64,000 bases of DNA from Piezodorus guildinii (Eukaryota; Arthropoda; Insecta; Hemiptera; Pentatomidae): NCBI GenBank assembly GCA_023052935.1, contig CM041292.1, forward strand, positions 173,290,900 through 173,354,899. The letters are read 5' to 3'. The position numbers and the translations under genes are program-made. The notes below the pieces were generated by a model. That model was not told where the DNA came from. It saw only the letters and a program-made list of their open reading frames with translations, and made no database searches. Position 1 is the first letter of the stretch; the number at the start of each line of letters is the position of its first letter. Positions 21,780-31,280 of the stretch are shown here, one piece after another.

Positions 21780-24449
21780 TTACAAAACGTCGCGGGGCCA
21801 CTGCCGTTTCAATCTTCGAGGAGGATTGTAGGGATGGGTGAAGCTGGAAAGCGATTGAGCAAGAGGATTAGGATGATGAAGAAGGTTCTGATGGAATTTG
21901 GATGGTACCAGATCTAAAATAAATGGAATATTAAGGTCATGGTGTAGGGTACAGTTGGTAACGTAATAAGGAGCATTAACTATTGTTCGGAGGACTTTGG
22001 ATTGGAAGGATTGGATACGTTTGGTGTTAGAATGTTTAGTTGTCCCCCATAGTTCAAGTCCGTAGGTCCATATAGGTTTCAGTACTGTCTTATATATTAG
22101 TAATTTGTTGTCGACTGTAAGATGAGATTTTCTGTTTAGTAATTTGTATAACCGGCCGAATCTGCGGTTGAGTTCTATCCTTTTAAGTCTCGTATGTGGG
22201 TTCCACGTCAGTCTTTTGTCTAGTAAAAAGCCAAGGTACCGGACTGTGTCTGAGGAAGGAAGCGGTATGGAATTGAATTTAACTGTTGGACAGGATTTAC
22301 GTCGAAGGGTGAAGGTGACGTGTGTACATTTGCTTTCGTTCACCTTAATTCGCCAAGCCTTACACCAGTCTTCGACAAGGGAAAGGTGCCTTTGGAGATT
22401 TAGAGATGCTACTTCAGGATCGGAATTGGATGATAAAATGGCTGTGTCGTCAGCAAATGTTGCCAGAAAGGTATCGGGATCGGTAGGGATATCGGCGGTG
22501 TAGAGGATGTAGAGGACGGGTCCTAAGACGCTGCCTTGAGGAACACCGGCCTCAACAGTATAATGTTTGGAAAATTCGGAACCACAGCGAACTCGGAAGG
22601 AGCGGTTTGATAAATAGGATCGGAGGATTAGGTATAAGGATTGAGGTAAATGGGTTTTGAGCTTAAAGAGCAATCCCGGGTGCCACACCCGGTCAAAAGC
22701 TTGAGCTATGTCCAGAAAGGCACCCGAACAATACTCCTTGCACTCAAGGGCAGAGGAAATGTGATCCACAACTCGGAGTCCTTGCTGAACTGTGGAATGT
22801 TGAGAACGAAATCCAAACTGATGCGAAGGAAAATTTTTAAATTTATCTAGGATTCGTTTTAGTAGGAGCTTTTCGAAAATTTTTGAGAGGATCGGAAGTA
22901 GGCTAATAGGTCTGTAAGATGACGTGCTGTTGGAAGGTTTGCCTGGTTTCAGGAAAAGGATGATAGTTGAATGTTTCCATAAGAGAGGAAAATAGGTAGT
23001 GCGTAGGATACTGTTATAAAGATATGTAAGGAATGTAATGGCTTTCTGTGGAAGTTGTCTTAATATCTGAGGCGTGAGGAGATCATATCCAGGGGATTTA
23101 CGGAGAGGAAGCTTATTAAGAAGATATTTGACCTCAGAGGGATTAACTGCTTTAGGAGGTAAGGAGAGTGGTATTGGCGAAGTAAGGAACTGTTCAACTG
23201 TTGAAGTATGGTTTGGATTCAACTCAGGATGAGGAGTGAAAACTTTGGAAAGGTGCTGTGCAAATTCCTGGGCCTTATCCTTGTCAGAAGCAGCCCAGGA
23301 ACTATCACCGCGCAGGAGAGGATGGGAAATCGTGTGAGTATTCAGGATTCTCTTCGTGACATTCCACAGGGAATTGTCACGAGTCGAGAGAGAGGAGAGG
23401 TAGGAATTGTAGGATTGGGAACGAAAGGTCGCCAACTCCCGCTTTAATTTTCTACAATAAAAGTTATAAGAGCGGCGATCTTGTGGGTGGCGGGTGCGTT
23501 GCCATAATGCTCTGGCTCGGCGTTTGGTGTTGATGAGGTCTGTCAGGTGTTGTGGTAAATGGCATTTGTAAGGAATAATTTGGGATTGTTTAGGAAAGGA
23601 GGCAGTCCAGGCAGCTTGTTGAATCAAGGTTGTAAAGGAATATACGGCATCATCAAGGTCAGAAGGGTTTTTGAGAGTTACTCTGAGGTCGATATCATTG
23701 GTGAGGATTTCGCGGAAGAGGTTCCAGTTGATGGGGCCTCTGATGAATGACGGTGGGAAAGGTTTCGGAATAGGAGTCATGGATACATTTAGGATTAATG
23801 GACTATGATCAGAGGATAGTTCATCAAGGCGAGTTACGGAATAGTTCAGGGAGCCTAATCCGCTGTGGATGAAGATGTCGAGGATGTCTGGATTACGGTT
23901 AGGATCTGTTGGCCAGTAGGTAGGGGAATCGGGAGGTAGGAGATTAAGGCGTCTGGAGTTGAGTGCAGACTGCAATGTCCGTCCACGAGTATTTGTGGTT
24001 CTGCAACCCCATTGTTGGTGCTTCGCGTTTAAGTCTGCACCCAGAATAAAGTGATTCCCCAATGAGTTGAGAATGGAACCAAATTGGGTAATAGAAATAG
24101 AATTTTTAGGAGGGCAATATGCTGATGCGATGACTAGCGGAAAGGAAAAGGTCTTGATTATAATAGAGGTGGCTTGTAGGAAATCGTGGGCGGGAAGTGG
24201 GTGTAAGTGATGGGAGAGGGATCGGTTGACAATGACAGCAATACCGGCATGGGCTTTGCCGTCTGGATGGTCTGTCCGGTATGTTGTGTATTCAGGTATT
24301 TTGAAGTACTGTTTAGTGGTTAGTCTAGTTTCAGTAATGAGTGCAACGTCAACTTTTTTGTCTTGGAGTAAGGCTGTAAGTTCGTCAGTGTGAGTTCTAA
24401 CACCATTCGCATTCCATAGGAGAATAGATAAGGAGTTAGGTGAGGTCAT
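21780..24449 (-). CDS. Family A ORF2: APE endonuclease-reverse transcriptase
   Basis: This 889-residue protein nicks chromosomal DNA and primes reverse transcription of the element RNA in the nucleus. Endonuclease (about 6-225): WNANG at 12-16, ITETR at 38-42 (catalytic E), GADLNAKHQQWGC at 137-149 and SSDHSP at 212-217. Reverse transcriptase (about 425-705): KSPGYDLLTPQIL, YRPISLLPILSK at 512-523, QFGFRSQHST at 544-553, FLDIAQAFDRVWHPG from 578 (catalytic D580), VPQGSVLGP at 636-644 and FADDTAIL at 665-672. Thumb and tail: YLGFLLDKRLTWNPH and PPRRLKRQWPRDVL. There is no RNase H. Length and layout fit the Jockey clade. The frame is intact. Compared with the copy at 63142-63999 it lacks 9 bp (one SKF unit near residue 850). 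The ATG directly follows the ORF1 stop in the same frame. Confidence 0.96.
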   Translation of the reverse strand: MTSPNSLSILLWNANGVRTHTDELTALLQDKKVDVALITETRLTTKQYFKIPEYTTYRTDHPDGKAHAGIAVIVNRSLSHHLHPLPAHDFLQATSIIIKTFSFPLVIASAYCPPKNSISITQFGSILNSLGNHFILGADLNAKHQQWGCRTTNTRGRTLQSALNSRRLNLLPPDSPTYWPTDPNRNPDILDIFIHSGLGSLNYSVTRLDELSSDHSPLILNVSMTPIPKPFPPSFIRGPINWNLFREILTNDIDLRVTLKNPSDLDDAVYSFTTLIQQAAWTASFPKQSQIIPYKCHLPQHLTDLINTKRRARALWQRTRHPQDRRSYNFYCRKLKRELATFRSQSYNSYLSSLSTRDNSLWNVTKRILNTHTISHPLLRGDSSWAASDKDKAQEFAQHLSKVFTPHPELNPNHTSTVEQFLTSPIPLSLPPKAVNPSEVKYLLNKLPLRKSPGYDLLTPQILRQLPQKAITFLTYLYNSILRTTYFPLLWKHSTIILFLKPGKPSNSTSSYRPISLLPILSKIFEKLLLKRILDKFKNFPSHQFGFRSQHSTVQQGLRVVDHISSALECKEYCSGAFLDIAQAFDRVWHPGLLFKLKTHLPQSLYLILRSYLSNRSFRVRCGSEFSKHYTVEAGVPQGSVLGPVLYILYTADIPTDPDTFLATFADDTAILSSNSDPEVASLNLQRHLSLVEDWCKAWRIKVNESKCTHVTFTLRRKSCPTVKFNSIPLPSSDTVRYLGFLLDKRLTWNPHTRLKRIELNRRFGRLYKLLNRKSHLTVDNKLLIYKTVLKPIWTYGLELWGTTKHSNTKRIQSFQSKVLRTIVNAPYYVTNCTLHHDLNIPFILDLVPSKFHQNLLHHPNPLAQSLSSFTHPYNPPRRLKRQWPRDVL

Positions 24450-24452
24450 TTA
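24447..24452 (-). promoter_or_regulatory. ORF1 stop / ORF2 start junction TAAATG
   Basis: On the minus strand the ORF1 stop TAA (24452-24450) is followed with no gap by the ORF2 ATG (24449-24447), and both ORFs use the same reading frame. A single stop codon therefore separates a 439-codon and an 889-codon frame. ORF2 could be made by re-initiation after termination or by stop readthrough; the sequence does not decide between them. Confidence 0.9.
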
Positions 24453-25769
24453 TGGATTTTTTAAGTTAGGAATAAGATTTGATACAAGATTCGTGAGGAT
24501 TGTTATTAGGGGCATGACAAGGGATTTGATTTCGGAAATGAAGGATGTCATCAAACTGGTAAGATCTGTGGCATTTGAAGGAGGGGGAATATGAGAGATT
24601 TGTTGTGGATGAGGATTTTTAGGACTGATTACGTTTTGAGGAAGAGGTATTTGTGGAATGGATTGAGGATATTGAGGTACATTTTGTAGTTCCGGCAGGG
24701 CCTCGGCTTTAGTACATTGGTTCCCACCTCCAAGTAAGTGGGCAAATGATACATTGGAATCGATTAATTTTGAGGGTTCTCTTCTAGTTCTAGCCTGTCT
24801 TGTTGTTTCATCCAGTACTTGTGGTTTTTGATACCTGGTCCTTAGCTCCTTATAGATTTGGCATCCTTTGTAGTTGGCCGGGTGGTCCTTGAGGCAATGA
24901 GCACATACAGCGGGTGTTGACTTCGGTTTTGTACATTCCACAGACTTGTGCTGTTCACCGCATTTCACGCAGCGTGGTATGTGGTGACAGTAACTTCTGG
25001 TATGACCATACGCCTGACAATTGTAACACTGAACAATTTCTCTCTTTGTATAAGGTTTTTCGACTCTTACACTTGTATAATACAGTCTTTTTAGATCATA
25101 AATTTTTTCTACTCCTGCTAATGGTTCCAAGTCAGCGAAGAATAGAGGCAGTTGAACTCTATCTTTTATGACATTAGTGACTTGTCGCACTTTGTAACCC
25201 ATCTCCATGAGTTCTTCTTTGATAGCGTCAACTGGTGTTGAAGGGTGTAGATTTCTGATCACAACTCTAAGAGCTCTCTCTTGCCGTAGCTGATAAGTGT
25301 GAAAATCCGCTTTAGTTTCAGTTAGGTATTTTACAATTTTTCTATATGCCTCGGCGGTGGTCGGTGATATTTTGGTGTCATTGATTCTACTCATACAGTA
25401 GTAGCTGGTGGATTCGGTAATCTTGTTTAATTGCGCACATAACAACTGGAAATTTTTAATATTTTTGACAAATATCGGTGGAGGCCGTGGTTCACTGGGT
25501 GTAGGAGCAGATTCCATGTTTTCTTTTTCATTATGTAGGATTTGAAAAGGATTTGGGGTGAAAAACGGAGATTCGTCAGTCATCCCCTGTGACGATGTGC
25601 CAGGCTGTGGTTCAGATTCTGTATTAGAACCTGAAGGGGTTGCTTGTTGATTTAATTTTTTATTAGTATCACGGCGGGGTCTTTGTTTTATGGGAGACGT
25701 GATTGAACCACTAGATCTAGATCTTTTAGTTGATGCTTTGGAGGACATCACTTGGTGAAAATATCGCAT
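24450..25769 (-). CDS. Family A ORF1: gag-like RNA-binding protein
   Basis: This 439-residue ORF1 protein is expected to bind the element RNA and form ribonucleoprotein particles with ORF2. The first ~95 residues are low-complexity, basic and proline-rich. The region of about 165-243 (RVVIRNLHPSTPVDAIKEEL and onward to VEKPYTKREIVQ) has the form of the PRE_C2HC domain that precedes the zinc knuckles in insect LINE ORF1 proteins. Three CCHC-type knuckles follow: C248-C251-H256-C261, C267-C270-H274-C279, and C289-C292-H296-C303. The C-terminal ~90 residues are proline- and isoleucine-rich. A second Met at residue 8 (MSSKASTKR) is an equally possible start; a short upstream reading frame overlaps it. 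ORF2 follows directly. Confidence 0.93.
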   Translation of the reverse strand: MRYFHQVMSSKASTKRSRSSGSITSPIKQRPRRDTNKKLNQQATPSGSNTESEPQPGTSSQGMTDESPFFTPNPFQILHNEKENMESAPTPSEPRPPPIFVKNIKNFQLLCAQLNKITESTSYYCMSRINDTKISPTTAEAYRKIVKYLTETKADFHTYQLRQERALRVVIRNLHPSTPVDAIKEELMEMGYKVRQVTNVIKDRVQLPLFFADLEPLAGVEKIYDLKRLYYTSVRVEKPYTKREIVQCYNCQAYGHTRSYCHHIPRCVKCGEQHKSVECTKPKSTPAVCAHCLKDHPANYKGCQIYKELRTRYQKPQVLDETTRQARTRREPSKLIDSNVSFAHLLGGGNQCTKAEALPELQNVPQYPQSIPQIPLPQNVISPKNPHPQQISHIPPPSNATDLTSLMTSFISEIKSLVMPLITILTNLVSNLIPNLKNP

Positions 25770-26044
25770 TTCATGTGAAGAAGAAAATAACTAGATGTTG
25801 GTAATAAAACAATAACTAAAGAAAAGAAAACCAATCCCGGCCTTGCCGAGCTATTGGCAATCAGCTGATGTGAAGAGGTTACCCAGCATTCACTTTACAC
25901 CGTAAATTGTAACAAAACTTACTGTTGTTTGATCCAATATTTACTGCTGTTGTTATCCTGTAGTCTGGTGATGTTTTCAAGATTGCACTGAAGAGAATTC
26001 AAACTGAAAAAGCATGAAATCCAAGAGCCGATTTGAAAGATGAC
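25770..26044 (-). promoter_or_regulatory. Family A 5' UTR, probable internal promoter region
   Basis: This is the 275 bp between the 5' target duplication and the ORF1 start. LINEs of this clade carry an internal Pol II promoter here, but I see no TATA box and no unambiguous initiator. Role by position only. Confidence 0.4.
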
Positions 26045-26169
26045 TCGGATATTAAAGGAGCTATTAATTACTTTTCTATCGTCTGTTTTAAAAGTTCCCG
26101 GATCTCAAATAAAATTCTTCATTCAATAAGATTTAAAATTTTACGATTAAATTGCACAACAGACCTATC

Positions 26170-26465
26170 TTCATTGGCCAATCAAAGATGCGAGGAGGCA
26201 AGAATTTAAAAAAAAAAAAAAAAAAGAAAAAAAAAAAGAAAACTTATGCTTAATACGTGCGTTATTATATTGTGGGAGCAAATACTAGTCCTCAAGATGA
26301 ACTATATAAACTATGTAAAAACTATGGATAAAAGCAAAAAAAAATCAGAATTTGATTTTTCTCTCTAATCGTTGAGTATCGGACTATGGCTCATATATAC
26401 TTTTTTTTTTTTTTTTTTAAGGTCTAGTATCTGCTCCCACATATGATTTAACGTTTATGAGACCC
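26170..26465. mobile_element. MITE-like repeat J, copy 2
   Basis: Homologue of 10640-10990. Its subterminal inverted repeats are better preserved: tgtgggagcaaatactagt (26271-26289) against ggtctagtatctgctcccac (26421-26440), which pair over about 17-19 bp with a few mismatches. It is non-coding. Long A- and T-runs lie at 26207-26240 and 26401-26418. Confidence 0.6.
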
Positions 26466-27040
26466 TTTATTTACATTTACTCTCTATGTAAATATTAATT
26501 TTCTAAAATACTAAATACAACTGTTATTTGCGTGATTTTTTCTCCGCCAAAGAAAAAAAAAGTACGCTCAAGTGAGATTATAGATTATACATTGCCAACC
26601 TGGAACAAACTCCCCATTGAAGGAATCAGTCCTTGGCTAGATCCCAGCTGAAGCCGTTTTAGGCTAGACCATACTTTCCCATTTTCTATCTCTTAAGTTT
26701 TCCCTTTCTGTAGTTTGCCAGGGCTTAACGTGATTATCTCCAGGAACGATGAACTGGTTAAAGGTTTTTGAACCTTATATATGTTTGCCTCATGTAAATT
26801 TATTATCTACATTGAAATCTATTATACCATTTTTGTAAAAAGGTCGTCGTCATTTTATTCTAATAATTAGGTATTAATATAAAAGAAATAAGTTTCTATT
26901 TTTTTAATTTTCGCTATTTATTTTATGGTTTGTTTTGTAACTTACAATAAAGTATTTTTACATGAAAGTTATCCTTTAATAATTTGTAATTTTATCAATT
27001 CCGACTTTTTCAAAGAGTTGTAAAAGAAAATAAAATAAAA
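26466..27040. other. No recognised gene
   Basis: Near 26595 one frame reads TWNKLPIEGISPWLD, which faintly recalls LINE RT C-termini (WNxLP). No other support was found, so I leave it unassigned. Confidence 0.4.
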
Positions 27041-27269
27041 AAACCTGTACCTCTAAACCGGCTCAGTACATATAGAGATTCGTACTGTTTCTAGTCTAAC
27101 GGTAGTGCAATGAGGTGATTAGGCCTTGATGATCACGCTCAGCTGGCCAGGTTTTTTAATCAATTTTTGCGTGTACCCACTTTATGGGAGTCTGCAACAG
27201 CTGGGATTCGAACCCAGGACCCGAGAACAGTAGACCGATGCTCTATCCACTAGACCACGCCGCTCCTAA
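27041..27269 (-). mobile_element. SINE family 1, copy 1 (tRNA-derived)
   Basis: Read on the minus strand, it starts ggagcggcgtggtctagtgg with the A box, followed by the B box gggttcgaatccc, then a shortened body (internal deletion relative to 42304-42630). It ends cctctaaaccggctcag in reverse order with gtacagg and a T-rich tail. It is not a tRNA gene: the tRNA fold stops after the head and the family recurs with a common body. Confidence 0.85.
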
Positions 27270-27279
27270 GCAGTTGTTA

Positions 27280-29030
27280 TAAAATGGTTTATCATTTTCA
27301 ATAACGAACCTTTCTAATCGACCAAAAACTATTTTCATTGAAATAATCGCCGGCAATTTAAATAAATAATATAGCATAGATAATCCAAGATAGCATTTGC
27401 TGGACGTAGTCAGTTCTACAAGTCGGAAAAACATTGTTTTCTATGAATTGCTGAAATTCAGATATTCAATATGAGTGTCTATTTAATATCTATCGGATTC
27501 TACCCGCAATTTAATTGTCCTTGAAATTTTTAATAGATTCTTGTTATAAGTCGTGGCTTCGCGAATATTTTTCATGAAGTTAATTTAATAAAATTTTCCA
27601 ATGACACTCTGGACATCGTCCGCGGGCTGGGAACCACAGTTATAATGATCAGAAAAATCCTCCTCATATTCGATTTTCGCAATCTGAAATCACAATCATG
27701 TCAAATTATTATTTTTATGAAATAACTTATCATGTAATTATAAGCTTAATTTACATTAAGTAGTGTAATTAGTCGGCTCAATCATATTTCTAATAAACCT
27801 CAGCTTCCTTATTTTTTAAAGTTATAAATGCCTTAAAAAGCAATTTGCTGATAAGAGTAATTACTGTAACTCAATCACTTTAATCACGAAACACCAGAGT
27901 CAATTAACTACGTTTTTCCTCATTTGCTTAAAAAGAACAACTGGGGTCAAATATCAGCCATTAAGCTTTATAATCAATAAGGGAAACGGTGTTTATTTAT
28001 TTATTTAATCAAACTCTGAATTTATTCAACCTTCTGTTAAATAAACAGAGTATTGGTCCATTAATTAATTTTTTTTTATCTCTTACTTAAAAGCTTTTGG
28101 AAAATAAATAGAAAATGTCCATATACTAACTTTATCATTTACTGATATTTAAATGTTGTTACGTTAATTATCATTATTATTAGAAAATATCAACTGAATT
28201 ATTTATTCTCTCAAACAACCGATAAACCGTTTATGTAATTAAGCGTTCCTCTGAATCGAACCACAAATTCTCATTAATGTGGACTAGTCTGTTACATATA
28301 TTGAACTTTCACAGTGTATTGCATTCTATAGTATGTACATAGTACAAAGGCTCTATACCTATTAACTCTCGAACTAATGTACTATATATACTATGTATAG
28401 AACAGCACCACTTCAGTGTATAGAATATGTGAAATCTACTATTATGCGTCATTCCAATTTATAATTCATTATTATAAAAAAAAACATATTTTTGTGTTTT
28501 ATTTACTTTTTTGTACTACTGTACTGTACACCTCATATTTAAAATAATAGACATTTTTAAGTTCAAATTTATTATTTGAATAAAGAACAAATTGTTATAG
28601 TTATTAATTGGTAGCGGAACTAATTCTTATTATTAATTTTTTTTCTACAAGATATCTAGAGTTTACAATTCATTTATTAAGAAACTGTATTTCAATTTTA
28701 TTGCAACTTCATTTCAATTGTATTGCTTTATATCTAATTCAAGTACTTTTGTAGATAATGACATTTTTTGGGCTTTCTGGGGCAAATAGTCATACATATA
28801 TGACTTTGGTATTTTTACTGTTATTTATTCATATAACATAAACACTCAGGTTTACTCATTTTGAAAAACCTTGAGTCTAAAATACTTTTATTAAAAATAA
28901 ATTATTGTTCGGGGTTTATGATAAATAAGTTACGGTCATACTACTTTCCATTTTTTCTTAATGACCATATCACATTAATTTAAGCTTTGAAAATTTTAAT
29001 TAAATCAATCTTCTTAGGCTACTTAAAGAA
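27280..29030. other. No gene seen
   Basis: AT-rich spacer. I found no recognisable element or exon. Confidence 0.55.
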
Positions 29031-29034
29031 ACAT

Positions 29035-29455
29035 TCAAACCTTTCTTTAACTACAAAAGGCTCAATAACGTAAGACTATCATAAGACCAATCTGGACTTA
29101 CGGAGTTGTGCTTCGGGGCTTTACTAAACCATCAAATTCTTCTTGTATTGAGTCCATAGAATCTAAAATCCTCAACGTTCCTTATTTCGTCACGAATTAA
29201 CTCATTTACTACTGCTAGTTACTAGTATTTCCATGACAAACTCCATTCCTACTCGGACATGCTAGCTGCAATCCTTTACCTTACTGTTTGATTCCTGATA
29301 ATCCTCGAAGACGTCTGAAAAGAAGATGGTCTTGATATCTTCTGGTTTAGAATATGTTGTGGAGTGCTGGCAATGGCAATGGCTAGTTACCCTTCATTTT
29401 TGTCTTGTTTTTATCCTATAGCATACTGTAGACAATTTCAACGAATAATAAAAAT
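29035..29455 (+). pseudogene. Family B copy 5, decayed RT C-terminus and 3' UTR
   Basis: Broken remnants of the family B thumb region: RPIWTYGV, LRGFTKPSNSS, ILNVPYFVTN and DNPRRRLKRRWS, in several frames. They are followed by the family 3' UTR (gagtgctggcaatgg) and a CAA(T/C)GAATAATAAA-like end. No catalytic part remains. Confidence 0.75.
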
Positions 29456-29459
29456 ACAA

Positions 29460-30315
29460 AAATTGATTGTAATTAAGTAAGATCATTATATTTATAATCA
29501 TTATTATATAACTTTAAGCCGTCTTAATTATCAAAATAGTGACTAAATATATCAATATTTATTTTCCTTATAATGGTTTATAGTTTAAATAAAAAAGAAA
29601 AATCCACCCACATCTTTAGAAATGTATAATCCTACAAGAAAAAAATAATTCAAAAGTGTTTATAAAGAAGTATTTAAAGTTAGATAAAGAGTTAAAATAG
29701 GAAGAAAGGAGAACAAAGATGTTGATTTGGTCCATGATTATCGTCCCTAAAATATTTCTCTTGTATTTTCTTGAGAGCATTTTTATTATCACTGTAAATA
29801 CAGTCCTACCCGCTCCTGGTTCAAGTTCATTTTGGAATAACAAGAATTTATAACTACTCTCCTTCCAAGCTAAAGTCCTACCACGGATATTTGTTGGGGG
29901 AAAAAAAGGATGATTTGGTTCGCAGTCCTTCATTTAAATTTTAATTTGTGATCTATTAAAATTAGTAACTATATTTTAATGAAAAAGATCCAAGAAATAA
30001 AATAAAACATAATAGTACTATTAATGGACTATTTGATTTAATAATTACAGTTAAGGAAAATATCTTCTTTGTTAAGTTTAAATATGGTTACATGATTATG
30101 TATATATTTATTTGTTTGCATTAATTAAGTAGTGGTCGAATGGCCCCGATATTTGTAAAATAAAATTAACTTAATTAACAATGGGTTATGCTTGCATTCG
30201 TTCGCAGTGTTAGCGGACAGTGTCTAGCCCAGTCTTATATAAAAGAATAATTTTTATTATTTTGAATTTTATTTCTTTTAACCGAATTTATTGTTTGTTT
30301 ATTCATTTGACGTGA
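29460..30315. other. No gene seen
   Basis: AT-rich spacer. The open frame at 29616-29933 on the minus strand has no recognisable features. Confidence 0.55.
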
Positions 30316-30490
30316 CTTTTATGATACTATGGCTAATCGGACTATGCTACAGTGCCAGTCCTAAATTTTGCCTATCTTAGTTTAATTAGAATAGGGAACT
30401 TAATACGAGTACCTGATGTCGCACAGGCTTGGGTCCACCATTTTACGCCCCCTCCGAAGGACGGCATAACCATAGTTTTTTCACACGATT
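30316..30490 (-). mobile_element. SINE family 2, copy 2, 5'-truncated
   Basis: The body blocks are in reverse orientation: ggctaatcggac, ccagtcctaaattttgcc, agtttaattagaataggga, cgtcctt-type gaaggacggcat, and others. The tRNA-like head is missing. Confidence 0.7.
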
Positions 30491-30499
30491 AAAAAATGA

Positions 30500-31275
30500 A
30501 ACCGTTAAGATATGACTAAAATATTAATACTTTTATAAGCTGTATGTCATGAAAGAGAATAATAGATCATCGGTTGCAGAGTATATTCAATAAGAAAAAA
30601 AAGAAAAATAATAATTTTAGACATTCCAGTTTTATTACAACATAACTTATGCTTGTAGGCACAACGTGAAAGACTTGGAAATTGAAGAGGATTAAAGGAT
30701 CGTGCTGTGAACAGAAATAATTATTAGACGAATCCATATATTTTTTAGAATAAAATATTGGAAAAAAAAAAAAATATCTGTTACACTTTTGGGAAATACA
30801 TATCAATGTTTTAAGAAACCATTCATTCGAAATAGAGTAGATATAAATAAGAAAAAAAGGAGTACGGGTAATAAAAAAAAAACATATATTCGATTAAGCT
30901 TCATGATGAAAATGCGATCACGGAAAATGTGTTCTTAAAAGTTGCCAAATATGAAATTAAAGTTAAAAGCTAATGGGTTTCCATTGATCCTAGAGGATAC
31001 TAAAACTAAAAAACAATAAAATAAAAAAAATAAAAAAGCCTATAAATTCGGTAAAGAAAAATAAATATTCAAATTTGTATAATATTAATAAACATATATT
31101 TTTTTAGTGATTCAATATGAAGTAATTATACTTTCATAAAGTTAAATAGAACGAATGTTAAAATTTTACTGTATTTTCGTTCCCTTATAATGATGTTCAA
31201 TTATATATGTATATAAAGAAAGAAGAAAAAAATGTATTGAATGTTTATATGTATATCAATAAAGACTATTATTAT
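30500..31275. other. No gene seen
   Basis: AT-rich spacer with many short A-runs. Confidence 0.55.
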
Positions 31276-31280
31276 TTTTA

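Larger units (their letters stand above)
21318..26044 (-). mobile_element. Full-length Jockey-clade LINE, family A
   Basis: This 4,727-bp minus-strand element is complete: 5' UTR (about 26044-25770), ORF1, ORF2, a 3' UTR of about 430 bp with two hairpins, and an A-rich tail (21318-21340). The 9-bp target duplication tcggatatt lies at 21309-21317 and 26045-26053. Jockey-clade assignment rests on the two-ORF layout, the ORF1 PRE_C2HC-plus-three-zinc-knuckle architecture, an APE-type endonuclease with RT but no RNase H, and the poly(A) 3' end. Intact frames and near identity to the copy at 62.7-64 kb suggest recent activity. Seven copies or relics are present in the window. Confidence 0.95.

Noticed and set aside
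22144..24000. Several 60-119-codon open frames on the plus strand opposite the family A ORF2
   Set aside because: They are antisense shadows of a well-supported 889-residue frame and recur only because the element recurs (for example 63515-63874).
26595..26645. LINE RT C-terminus (TWNKLPIEGISP)
   Set aside because: A single short motif without upstream RT blocks or a 3' end; it could be chance.
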